Positions 36,679-45,425 of a stretch of DNA of 64,000 bases are shown here, one piece after another (position 1 is the first letter of the stretch; the number at the start of each line of letters is the position of its first letter). The position numbers and the translations under genes are program-made. Under the pieces are notes generated by a model. It saw nothing but the letters and a program-made list of their open reading frames with translations, was not told the DNA's origin and did no database searches. Source of the stretch: Phycisphaerales bacterium (GTDB lineage Bacteria; Planctomycetota; Phycisphaerae; Phycisphaerales; UBA1924); contig JAJDDN010000007.1 of assembly GCA_029260295.1 (NCBI GenBank), positions 124,001 through 188,000 of the forward strand, in the 5' to 3' direction.

Positions 36679-39267
36679 ATGAAAAACTCAACACTCATCA
36701 GTGTACTGATCGCAGCCGGGCTCGCTCAAAGCCCAGCTCTCGCACAGTTCTGCAACTTTGACACCCCGGTGTCTTACAACATCCCTTCCCCGTTCGGGAG
36801 CTCATCGCCCTCGTATATCGCATCGGGTGATATAGACAACGATGGGGACATTGATCTGATTACCGACTCCAACGGCCCCGGCAATGACCCGACGCAGATC
36901 CTCTGGAACGATGGGACGGGCATCTTCTCGCTCGGGCCTGTCCTCACCAGCGGGTGGGGGTTTGGGCAAGTCGCCCTCGGCGATATGGACGGCGACGGTG
37001 ATCTTGATGTCCTCCGCGCCAACTACTGGAGCAACGGGGTCATGTTCTACCGCAACAACGGGGACGGATCGTTCTCCAGCCCGACCTTCTACGCCGGCGG
37101 CGGCGGGTGCGTGGCGGTGCTCTTTACCGACTTTGATAATGATGGCGATCTGGACTTTGTAACTGTCAACAAGTTCGGTAACCAGATCAGGCCATACCGG
37201 AATATTAACGGGCTCGGTTTTACATCGGTTGGTTTATTCGATTGCGGGAGCGACCCGCTGGGAATGACCTCTGCGGATGTTGATCATGACGGAGATCAAG
37301 ATATTGTGGTGACCAATGAAGATTCTGCAACCATGACCGTGCTTTATAATGACGGGATGGGCTTGTTTCCGACGCGTCAATCCTTCCCCGTCGGGCAACG
37401 GCCAACGGATGTGGTGCTCGCGGATTTCAATGGCGATTCCCATCTTGATGCGGTGGTGACCGACTGGAACTCGCTCATCGGGATCGGCAACACAGTCTCG
37501 GTCTTACTCGGTGACGGATCCGGAAGCTTTGGCACCCGCCAGACCTACACAACCGGTGTAGGCCCGCGCAGTGTTCGCACGGCCGATATGAACGGAGACG
37601 GCACGCTCGACCTCGTCGTGGCCTGTGAGATTTCTGATACGCTTTCAGTTCTCTCAGGAAACGGCGACGGCACATTCGATGAGAACCAAACATTCGATGC
37701 GGGGTTCTCTCCAAACTTCCTTGCTCTTGACGATTTAGACGCCGACGGCGATATTGATATCGCCTTTGTGTCCAACGGTTCAAACCGACTGGTTACCGTT
37801 GGGAATGATTGCTCGACCCCGATCGACCCTCCAAGCATGGTCGTCAACTGGCAGGCGGAGTTCGACAACTTCTTTAATATCGACAAGGGCACGCACATTG
37901 TCACCACCAGCACCGGTGAATCAATTGTTGCCGGGACAACCAGCTTTAACTTCAACGAGGAAGATTTCCTGATCCTCAAGTTTGACTCTCAGGGCAACAA
38001 ACTCTGGGAAGTCACATATAACGGGTCGGGTGACCATTTCGATCAACCCCAGTTCGTAGGGCTCGATTCCAACAACAACATCTTCGTTGCCGGGAAATCA
38101 TGGGGAACGAACTCGAGTATTCAATGGGCGGTCCTCAAGATCGACCAATCGGGGAACATCCTCTGGACCCGCAGATACGACGGTGGCAACCCATCGGCTC
38201 AGCAAAACCCGCTCGGCTTTGCCATCGGTCCAAGCGGGGAGTTCGCGATGTGCGGCTGGACTCAGGATCCGATTCTGCTGGCCGCCCAGTTTGCGGTAGT
38301 CAAGTACGATTCATCGGGGAATCAAGTCTGGGATATCGCAATCGGGGGCCAATCATTTGAGAGTGCCCAGGCCGAGGCTCTTGCCTTCGACTCTCATGGA
38401 AATGTGTTCGCTACAGGAACCGCGCCCATCATCGGCGCATCCGGTGACGAAATGCTCACCGCAAAGATCGACACCTCCGGCACCATCCTCTGGACTGATC
38501 GCCAAGATCTATCACCAGACACTTTTTTTCACACCACGGTCGGTCGTGCGATAACTACAAATGCTGCGGGAACTATTTTCGTCGCTGCGGATGTGAACAT
38601 CAATGGATTCAGTGACTCAGATGCGACTTTGGTTGTTTATACACCAGACGGATCTATTCAAAGCATAATCTCTGACACTCGGCCCGGCTCCGTGCTGCCA
38701 TCGAATCTCCTCTGGACTGATACCGATTCCCTGCTCATGACGGGTTTCTCCGGGAGTGGGCAAGTCTTTGCGACAAGCTTTGATGCCGCGGGCTTCGTCC
38801 AGTGGACCAGCAATATTGAAGCAGAATATCGATCGGTGAATCGTGGCGGACATGTCGCCCTGGGAACCGACGGGATGCTGTACTTCCTCGATTCCGCGAT
38901 CGGAGATGTTGCCGTAGAACAGTGGAGCACTGGCGGCGAGTTCATATCTCGGACTCAGTTTGATCTTGGATCAGCCCAAGATATTCCCATGGCTATCACA
39001 TCAAGCCCCGCGGGTCATGTGTCGGTGGCCGGAGAATATCAACCCCTCATCGTGAGTCGCCAGGATGTATTCGTGCTCGATCTTGTCGGCGCCAATTCCT
39101 GCTCGCCTGATCTAACGGGTGATGGCCAGCTCGATTTCTTTGATATCAGTTCTTTCCTTGTATCCTTTCGTACCAACGACCCGTCTGTCGATTTCACTGG
39201 CGACGGTGCCTTTGATTTCTTCGACATCTCGATGTTCTTGCAACTCTTTAGCCAGGGATGCCCTTGA
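36679..39267 (+). CDS. Secreted FG-GAP/VCBS plus SBBP propeller protein with GCP tail
   Basis: 862 residues from ATG 36679, preceded by GGAAGG. Signal peptide STLISVLIAAGLAQSPALA. The first half has at least six FG-GAP/VCBS repeats with calcium-type loops: DIDNDGDIDLITDS, DMDGDGDLDVLRAN, DFDNDGDLDFVTVN, DVDHDGDQDIVVTN, DMNGDGTLDLVVAC, DLDADGDIDIAFVS, as in integrin-like seven-bladed propellers. The second half switches to SBBP-like blades (DSNNNIFVAGKS, DSHGNVFATGTA), so this is a fusion of two propellers. The tail is CSPDLTGDGQLDFFDIS ... DFTGDGAFDFFDIS ... QGCP. Confidence 0.87.
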   Translation: MKNSTLISVLIAAGLAQSPALAQFCNFDTPVSYNIPSPFGSSSPSYIASGDIDNDGDIDLITDSNGPGNDPTQILWNDGTGIFSLGPVLTSGWGFGQVALGDMDGDGDLDVLRANYWSNGVMFYRNNGDGSFSSPTFYAGGGGCVAVLFTDFDNDGDLDFVTVNKFGNQIRPYRNINGLGFTSVGLFDCGSDPLGMTSADVDHDGDQDIVVTNEDSATMTVLYNDGMGLFPTRQSFPVGQRPTDVVLADFNGDSHLDAVVTDWNSLIGIGNTVSVLLGDGSGSFGTRQTYTTGVGPRSVRTADMNGDGTLDLVVACEISDTLSVLSGNGDGTFDENQTFDAGFSPNFLALDDLDADGDIDIAFVSNGSNRLVTVGNDCSTPIDPPSMVVNWQAEFDNFFNIDKGTHIVTTSTGESIVAGTTSFNFNEEDFLILKFDSQGNKLWEVTYNGSGDHFDQPQFVGLDSNNNIFVAGKSWGTNSSIQWAVLKIDQSGNILWTRRYDGGNPSAQQNPLGFAIGPSGEFAMCGWTQDPILLAAQFAVVKYDSSGNQVWDIAIGGQSFESAQAEALAFDSHGNVFATGTAPIIGASGDEMLTAKIDTSGTILWTDRQDLSPDTFFHTTVGRAITTNAAGTIFVAADVNINGFSDSDATLVVYTPDGSIQSIISDTRPGSVLPSNLLWTDTDSLLMTGFSGSGQVFATSFDAAGFVQWTSNIEAEYRSVNRGGHVALGTDGMLYFLDSAIGDVAVEQWSTGGEFISRTQFDLGSAQDIPMAITSSPAGHVSVAGEYQPLIVSRQDVFVLDLVGANSCSPDLTGDGQLDFFDISSFLVSFRTNDPSVDFTGDGAFDFFDISMFLQLFSQGCP

Positions 39268-39403
39268 ACTGAGTCCACCACATCAAAGCCGAGATTGGTT
39301 GCACCCGAACGGCACAGCCGCTTCCTAACCGAGCACTTCGGCAGCCTGCTCGATGGCCGAACCAACCCCCTATACTGCTCCTGTTATAAGGAGATTAGAT
39401 AAT

Positions 39404-40990
39404 ATGAGATGGGCATCAGGATGGTTTGGTATTACTTTACTCGGCTTTATTGCCAGCTCGATGTGTGCAATCGCGCAGGACTCGCAGGCGTATCCAACGA
39501 CCCAGTCGTTCAAAGAGTCAGGATACAACTACCTCTGGACGGCTGTCATTGATGAGACGGATTCGTTTGCCGACCCTGAGAAGAACGATCGCTATCGAGA
39601 ACTTATTGACCTTTCGATTCGGGTTGGCGCATCGTACGGCAATCCGTTTAACGAGACTGATCTCGGTCTCAGAGAGGCGTATCAACAACTGCTCGCTCTC
39701 GACGATACGCCGCCGCTGTATGTTCAGTATCGATTCCATAGTTCACAAATCGACGACGACAGCCCAGATTCAGCGTACCTCAGACACGGAAACGCGCTCT
39801 TGGAAGTTGCCTTTCAAATGGATGAAACTGGGTATTCCCCATATCTCGCTGGCGCAACCTGGCTCAAGGCCGCCGAACTGCTCGGGCATGTTGCTCTCAA
39901 CGAAGACAAATCCGCGATTGAGTTGAGCAGGGAGCATGGGATAGAGCTCTTAGTTGAAGCCGCATCACTCAACGGGATTGACCCAAAGTTTCATGAGTTC
40001 ATATCGGTTCGGATCGCAAACTTCGGGTTCCAATACATCACACTCCCTCGCGAGGACCAGGAGGTCTTATGCAAAGCACTCCTTGATGACGAGGACGCCC
40101 AGCCCTGGATCGCGCGGTACAGCTCGGGTGGATTGCGGATCAAACTCGCGTGGGACGAACGCGGGTACGGCTATTCTCGGGAGGTCTCGGATGTCCAATG
40201 GAAGGGCTTCCAACGAAACCTACGAAAGGCACACCTGCACCTGACCGCTGCGTGGGAAATTCACCCGGATTGGCCTTGGGCAGCGACCGAACTGATTACC
40301 GCGACAATGGGGCACCAGATGCGGCCCGACCGCGGGACTGATTTCTGGTTTGACCAAGCGACCAATGCTCGGGTTGATCATTACGATGCATACAAGAGTT
40401 TCGCCTACGACCTCTATCCAAAGTGGCATGGGAGCATCGAGCATCTGTATTCGCTTGTCGATTATGTCGTTGAACTCTCAGAACACAACCCGAGTATGGG
40501 CCGGATTCTGCTCAAGGTTCTCTCGTCGACCGCAGAGCAGCTTGATGATCCCATGACAGTGTTGACCGACGCGCGTTATCTGCCTCGGGTGACCCAGTTG
40601 ATGCTTGATGAAGTAGAACTCGATCTTCCATACAACAACAATCTCTGGCGCCGCAGGGCATTGCGTGCTGTTGCCTTTGGCAACTTCCAGACCAAAAACT
40701 ATGCCCAATCTGCCGAGCTGCTTCAGATAGGCGGCGCGATGGTTGGATCCGGGTGGTCAACCTGGCGAGAAACCCAGCGGTTCAGATCAATGGTCCCACT
40801 GTTAGCGACACCAGCCTCAGAGCAGGTGATCGCGGGACTCATCGCTCATGATTCAGGTGACACCAACGCAGAGCGGGAGGCCTTGCTCCAAGCTCGGAAA
40901 ATTCTCAAATCTAACACTGATTCATTGGATCCGGATTTGTCCGAGGACCCGGTTGAGTTGATTAACTATATGATCCGCCAACTCGATTAG
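39404..40990 (+). CDS. Secreted or lipid-free exported helical protein, no GCP tail
   Basis: 528 residues from ATG 39404, with AGGAG ten bases upstream. Signal peptide WFGITLLGFIASSMCAIAQ. Unlike all its neighbours it is alpha-helical and lacks dockerin repeats. The sequence has repeat-like helices (YLAGATWLKAAELLGHVALN, FRSMVPLLATPASEQVIAGL, AEREALLQARKILKSN) in the style of TPR or Sel1-type proteins; the middle part (KGFQRNLRKAHLHLTAAWEI, PDWPWAATELITATMG) recalls DUF4034 proteins, but I am not certain. It may act as a helper for its neighbours in the island. Confidence 0.7.
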   Translation: MRWASGWFGITLLGFIASSMCAIAQDSQAYPTTQSFKESGYNYLWTAVIDETDSFADPEKNDRYRELIDLSIRVGASYGNPFNETDLGLREAYQQLLALDDTPPLYVQYRFHSSQIDDDSPDSAYLRHGNALLEVAFQMDETGYSPYLAGATWLKAAELLGHVALNEDKSAIELSREHGIELLVEAASLNGIDPKFHEFISVRIANFGFQYITLPREDQEVLCKALLDDEDAQPWIARYSSGGLRIKLAWDERGYGYSREVSDVQWKGFQRNLRKAHLHLTAAWEIHPDWPWAATELITATMGHQMRPDRGTDFWFDQATNARVDHYDAYKSFAYDLYPKWHGSIEHLYSLVDYVVELSEHNPSMGRILLKVLSSTAEQLDDPMTVLTDARYLPRVTQLMLDEVELDLPYNNNLWRRRALRAVAFGNFQTKNYAQSAELLQIGGAMVGSGWSTWRETQRFRSMVPLLATPASEQVIAGLIAHDSGDTNAEREALLQARKILKSNTDSLDPDLSEDPVELINYMIRQLD

Positions 40991-41195
40991 GACACCTCGT
41001 TGTCCGCAATACAGTTTGCTTGATTCACGAATCATGCACAATTCACTTGTGCTTAGAGCAATGTTCTAGTAGACTCATTAATGCGGTTATCGGGCAGATA
41101 TTTCGCCCTGACGAACCGCAGCGTCTCGCGCCTTCTGCGTGGGGGCGTTTTCACCACTGGGGCGTTGTATGCCCCAACAACAAGAGGGGTAAGCC

Positions 41196-43373
41196 ATGCG
41201 TATATCCAATTGGACCGCTGCTGCTACTACTGCAGCCGTGCTGACATCGATCATCACACCCTCCTTGGCCGATGTTGGCCCGGGAGTGTGTGATGGTGAG
41301 CGTCCGCAGTTTACAGCAGACGAATTTCAAGCCTTCGGCGGAGGACAGATCGCCGTCGGAACACAATGGCGTTCAAACGACGCCGAGGGCGTTCTCAATG
41401 TGTACGACCTGACCGGCCAAACCGGAGCACCGCTGGGTGTCGATTGGCCCACCAATATCTACACGCACCCGGAATGGGTCCGCTCGACTATTGGAGAGGT
41501 CTTTGGGGTCGCTCTGGATGATCGCGGGAATATCTACGCCGCCCACACCGCGGTTTACTTCTCAGACAACATCGGCTCCATCGGCGGACAGCCCGGACAG
41601 GTGTACATCATCGATTCGGTCACCGGGGCCCCGACTGTGTTTGCAACACTCCCCAACAACAGCGACCCGATCATCGCGGCTTCACCCTTCGGTGTGGCCG
41701 AGTCCTACCCGGGCCTTGGCAACCTCTGCTTTGATGTCGATAAGCAAGCTGTGTATGTGTCCAACTTCGAAGACGGCCGCATCTATCGCATCGACGCATC
41801 GGGCACCTGCCTGAGCACATGGGACCACGCGACCGGGCTCGTCTCAGATTGCACCCCCGAAGCCGGTGACGGCGAGGGTGCCGCCCGCTTAGGCGAGCGT
41901 GTTTGGGCGGTTCAGTCATTCAACGGTCGGGTGTATTACTCACTCTGGGTTGAGGACCGCGGTGCTCCAGACCCAACGGCTGCAAACGAAATTTGGTCGA
42001 TCGCGTATGACGCCGCCGGCGAGTTTATTGCAGGCACAGAACAACTCGAAATTTCAGTGCCTCAAATTACACCTGAATATTCGAATCCTGTTTCCGACAT
42101 CTCCTTCGGGCCTGCAGGTCAAATGATGATCGCAGAACGGACCATGAGGACCGACCCGGCTACAGGCCGGTTCAACACCGAACCGCACCAATCCCGAGCC
42201 CTTGAGTATGTGTGTGAGCAACAAGCACAAGGAGTAGTATGGGTCCCTTCGGGCAACGCCTTCTCCGTTGGTGGAGGCACGAGCAACAGCGCCGACTCGG
42301 CCGGCGGCGTTGACTACTCATATGCAGCGGCTCCGGACGACCGCGTCTGGGTCACCAGCGATGCGATGATCCTTGGCACTCCGGGCATCGGCCCGAATGT
42401 CTACGGCATCCAAGGCTTGCCGCAAGCAGGCGGGAATGTCGCCAGCTCGATCTTGATCGATATGGACGCAGAGATCTTGCAGCAAGACAAATCCGGTATC
42501 GGATCGGTCGAAGTCTCTTGCCCGGGATTCGTTCAGGGTCCATGTGCAACCGTTTCAAAAGAAACTATCTTGTGTGACCTCGACAACTCGGGCAACTACA
42601 CATACACCTTCGACCTGACCAACAACTCTGGCCAGGATGTCGCGTACCTGCTCGTGCTCCCCGATGCCGGGCTCAATGTGGTCCCCTCAGGGCTCATTGT
42701 GCTGCCATCACTCCTGCTCGACGGAGACACCACGCAGGTCTCGATCACATTCAACGGCGGGAACCCGGGCGACGAGCTGTGCTTCACGCTCAGCCTCAAC
42801 ACTTCGGACTTCGAAGAATGCTGCGCGATCCGGCCATGTATCATCGTGCCCGATTGTGACTGTGCTCAGATCCACGACGAGAGCGTGGCCTGCGCCCCCG
42901 ACGGCACCGGGTGCTTCACCTACACCTTCGATGTGGACAACCTGCTCCCGATCGACATCTACTACTCGTACTTTGTGCCGATCTCACCAGCAGGTGTCAC
43001 GATCGACACAGGCAATGTTGACCCATCCCGCTGGGACTACAGCCCGGTCCCAAGCCTGGGAACCGAGACTGTAACCGTCACCATCTGCGGCTCAATGCCT
43101 GGCGAAGAGGTTTGCTTCATCATGACCATGCACAACGAGTCGCTCGAAGAGTGCTGCTCGATTGAGATCTGTGTCATCACACCCGATTGCGGTAATGGGA
43201 TTGAGTGTCCCGCAGACTGCAACGGCGATGGTGTTCTGGACTTCTTTGATATCTCAGTATTCCTCGGCGAGTTCACAACTCAAGATCCGCGTGCGGATAT
43301 GAACGGTGATGGCAACTGGGACTTCTTTGATATCGCAAGCTTCCTCACGGCCTTCAACCAGGGCTGCCCGTAA
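41196..43373 (+). CDS. Secreted propeller plus DUF11-like module protein with GCP tail
   Basis: 725 residues; GAGGGG lies 6 bases before ATG 41196. Signal peptide AAATTAAVLTSIITPSLA. N-terminal 400 residues form a propeller-like region (FGVALDDRGNIYAAHTAVYF, DKQAVYVSNFEDGRIYRID, DISFGPAGQMMIAERTM). Two cysteine-rich Ig-like repeats follow, each starting C-x-x-[IV]-x-x-E-x-x-x-C and ending with E-E/L-C-C-x-I-x-x-C-[IV] (YTFDLTNNSGQDVAYLLVL; YTFDVDNLLPIDIYYSYFV). Tail: CPADCNGDGVLDFFDIS ... DMNGDGNWDFFDIA ... QGCP, with an extra cysteine in the first loop. The 205-base upstream gap has GC-rich hairpins just before the ribosome site (41081-41180). Confidence 0.85.
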   Translation: MRISNWTAAATTAAVLTSIITPSLADVGPGVCDGERPQFTADEFQAFGGGQIAVGTQWRSNDAEGVLNVYDLTGQTGAPLGVDWPTNIYTHPEWVRSTIGEVFGVALDDRGNIYAAHTAVYFSDNIGSIGGQPGQVYIIDSVTGAPTVFATLPNNSDPIIAASPFGVAESYPGLGNLCFDVDKQAVYVSNFEDGRIYRIDASGTCLSTWDHATGLVSDCTPEAGDGEGAARLGERVWAVQSFNGRVYYSLWVEDRGAPDPTAANEIWSIAYDAAGEFIAGTEQLEISVPQITPEYSNPVSDISFGPAGQMMIAERTMRTDPATGRFNTEPHQSRALEYVCEQQAQGVVWVPSGNAFSVGGGTSNSADSAGGVDYSYAAAPDDRVWVTSDAMILGTPGIGPNVYGIQGLPQAGGNVASSILIDMDAEILQQDKSGIGSVEVSCPGFVQGPCATVSKETILCDLDNSGNYTYTFDLTNNSGQDVAYLLVLPDAGLNVVPSGLIVLPSLLLDGDTTQVSITFNGGNPGDELCFTLSLNTSDFEECCAIRPCIIVPDCDCAQIHDESVACAPDGTGCFTYTFDVDNLLPIDIYYSYFVPISPAGVTIDTGNVDPSRWDYSPVPSLGTETVTVTICGSMPGEEVCFIMTMHNESLEECCSIEICVITPDCGNGIECPADCNGDGVLDFFDISVFLGEFTTQDPRADMNGDGNWDFFDIASFLTAFNQGCP

Positions 43374-43394
43374 GCCACGAGTGAACTGATCCTC

Positions 43395-43433
43395 AAAAAC
43401 CCCCAGCTTCCACCTCGAGAGCTGGGGGTTTTT
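43395..43433. terminator. Strong bidirectional terminator
   Basis: AAAAACCCCCAGCT and AGCTGGGGGTTTTT are 14-base perfect inverted repeats with an 11-base loop. It separates the plus-strand from the minus-strand half of the secretome island. Confidence 0.92.
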
Positions 43434-43454
43434 CTATGCGCCCACACACAAAGA

Positions 43455-43478
43455 ACGCCCCAAGATTCACTGGGGCGT
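43455..43478 (-). terminator. Hairpin, possible second terminator for the minus-strand gene
   Basis: ACGCCCCA/TGGGGCGT, 8-base stem with 8-base loop, 45 bases past the stop of the 43523 gene. The minus-strand T tract (TTCTTTG) is imperfect. Confidence 0.5.
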
Positions 43479-43522
43479 CCGAAGATTACATAAGCAGCGA
43501 CCTCAAATAAAATCGACTTCGA

Positions 43523-44728
43523 TCAAGGACAGCCGGCTTGGAAATCCGTAAGGAACGCGACGATATCGAAGAAGTCAAAGACCGTATCGCCGTTGTAATC
43601 AAGACGAGGACCCAAGAGTGCGACGATGTCGAAGAAGTCGAGGAAGCCGTCGCCGTTGAGGTCCGCGGGACAAGGATCAATCACCCTGTAGCTGCTCGGC
43701 CCATGAAGACGACCATCGCCCACCTCGGTGAGCGAAAGCGACGATGAGATTGCCATTGTTGAAATGAAGTCGCCGTTGGCGGTCCAGAGTCCTTCCGAGA
43801 CGGCCTGGCTGGTACGGAAATCGGCACTACCAACTCCTTGCCCATCAATGTTCCATTGAAGATGATCGGCGATCAAGGTGCTGTTCCCGAAGCTGACAAT
43901 GCCATTGGTGCCGGGAAAAAAGAGCTGCATCCCGTAGGCATCCTGATCAAGCGGGGTAGCGAAGCTGCCACCGAGTGAAGAGCGGTTCAGGTGGTCCGGA
44001 TCGACCGGCGCATCATTATTGAAATGAATAAAGACCGATGTCCCCGCCTCGATGGTGACCCCATTGAGACCCGACGCACCCGAGTACCGGCGTGATTTAT
44101 TAAAGTCATGCGTGCATGTCCTCCACCCGGTCAGGTCCTGATCGATTGAGCCGTAGTTGAAGAACTCGATGGTGCCATTGTCGAAATCGATTCTTTGGAT
44201 CTGAATATCCCGTGGCTCGGCCATCGCGCCGGCAACAACCTCAATCCGCCCGGTCATATCAAGGTGCCCAGTGATCCGGCAGGTGTAGAAGTAATCCCCG
44301 ATATCACCAGCAACCAGTGTCCATTCGATAAAATCTGCAGTTGGTGCGGGGTCAGCCGTGAAGTCCGCGATTGGTGCCAGCGTTGCCGCATCCATCACCG
44401 CTCCGCTTGCGGTGGTACGGAAGTACGATCCATCTGTCCCCGCCACCGGCATCGAGGTATCGGTGATGATAAACGGATGCCCGCTTGTTGTTCTTGTAAA
44501 TGTGTAGGTCTGGCCCGCTGTCAGAATGAGTGTCGGGTCAGACTCATTGACCACACTCCCGCTCGAATCGGTCCAGCTGAACAAGTAATCGGAAATCGCG
44601 TTGTGACTCAGTTCAAAGTTCACACCGGATTCGACACGAAAGACATTCGGAGCCACTTCAGTAGTTTGTGCATGTCCAAATGTTGCCAGGACCATCGCCA
44701 GGCCAACTGTGATTCTGTTCATTCTCAT
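43523..44728 (-). CDS. Secreted cupredoxin / lamin-tail protein with short GCP tail
   Basis: 401 residues from ATG 44728 (GGAG ten bases upstream; ATG 44722 possible). Signal peptide ITVGLAMVLATFGHAQ. Residues 25-165 are a cupredoxin domain with a likely type 1 copper site: histidine in TSGHPFIIT and YTCRITGHLDM, where C-x4-H-x2-M supplies the other three ligands. Residues 170-300 read as a lamin-tail domain (IQRIDFDNGTIEFFNYGS, DLTGWRTCTHDF, FIHFNND). The tail is the 49-residue short form: CPADLNGDGFLDFFDIVALL ... DYNGDTVFDFFDIVAF ... AGCP. A copper-binding or electron-transfer role outside the cell is inferred. Confidence 0.85.
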   Translation of the reverse strand: MRMNRITVGLAMVLATFGHAQTTEVAPNVFRVESGVNFELSHNAISDYLFSWTDSSGSVVNESDPTLILTAGQTYTFTRTTSGHPFIITDTSMPVAGTDGSYFRTTASGAVMDAATLAPIADFTADPAPTADFIEWTLVAGDIGDYFYTCRITGHLDMTGRIEVVAGAMAEPRDIQIQRIDFDNGTIEFFNYGSIDQDLTGWRTCTHDFNKSRRYSGASGLNGVTIEAGTSVFIHFNNDAPVDPDHLNRSSLGGSFATPLDQDAYGMQLFFPGTNGIVSFGNSTLIADHLQWNIDGQGVGSADFRTSQAVSEGLWTANGDFISTMAISSSLSLTEVGDGRLHGPSSYRVIDPCPADLNGDGFLDFFDIVALLGPRLDYNGDTVFDFFDIVAFLTDFQAGCP

Positions 44729-44918
44729 TTTGTTCTCTCTCCGTTGGTACTTTGCTCTGCTTGCTTACATATCAATAAAGATTCGCACAAAAAACTATTG
44801 CACAAATCGATCGCACCGAAACAATCCGCAGCATACTCCATCGGGATGCAATCAATCCTAACAATGCGCAATCCGCGCATTCTATTTCAGGCAGTACTGC
44901 ATTCTGGACAAGAGCCCG

Positions 44919-45326
44919 TTATGGGCAACCGGCTTGGAAGTCATTAAGGAAACCAACAATATCAAAGAAGTCAAAAGCCGTGTCGCTGTTATAATCAAGG
45001 CTGCCACCCAAGAGGGCCGCAATATCAAAGAAGTCAAGGGCGCCGTCGCCGTTGAGATCCGCCGGGCATGGCGCCGCGGTGCTCACCCCGGCCCAGAACC
45101 CACCAGTCAACGAGAATGAACCGCCGGTCATCGCAGCACCCGCATCGGGCTGACCGATGGTGCCGCTCAACGCAAATGAACCGCCCGTTGAGTTGATGGA
45201 ACCTCCGCCATCAATGGTTGACCAAGGAATCTGAAAAACTCCACCCGATGGTCCACCTGACAAGGCTGGCATCGCAGCCACAGCCAACATAGCAATCCCG
45301 GCAAATACAGTTGGTGATTGTTTCAT
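44919..45326 (-). CDS. Short secreted protein with short GCP tail
   Basis: 135 residues; GAGG eight bases before ATG 45326. Signal peptide VFAGIAMLAVAAMPALSGG. The mature N-terminal half has the repeat STIDGGGSINSTGGSFALSG, IGQPDAGAAMTGGSFSLTGG, FWAG, a pattern I associate with planctomycete surface proteins of unknown role. It is then joined directly to the short tail CPADLNGDGALDFFDIAALL ... DYNSDTAFDFFDIVGF ... AGCP, making this close to a minimal carrier of the tail. It sits between two other minus-strand tailed genes. Confidence 0.8.
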   Translation of the reverse strand: MKQSPTVFAGIAMLAVAAMPALSGGPSGGVFQIPWSTIDGGGSINSTGGSFALSGTIGQPDAGAAMTGGSFSLTGGFWAGVSTAAPCPADLNGDGALDFFDIAALLGGSLDYNSDTAFDFFDIVGFLNDFQAGCP

Positions 45327-45425
45327 AATGCTTCCCTCGCGTTCAAAGTATTCAACAATCCTATCACAGCTTTGGCCTATTTCGCTATCAATTACTCAAC
45401 TTTGTAGAAGAATCTCTCCGCTGCA

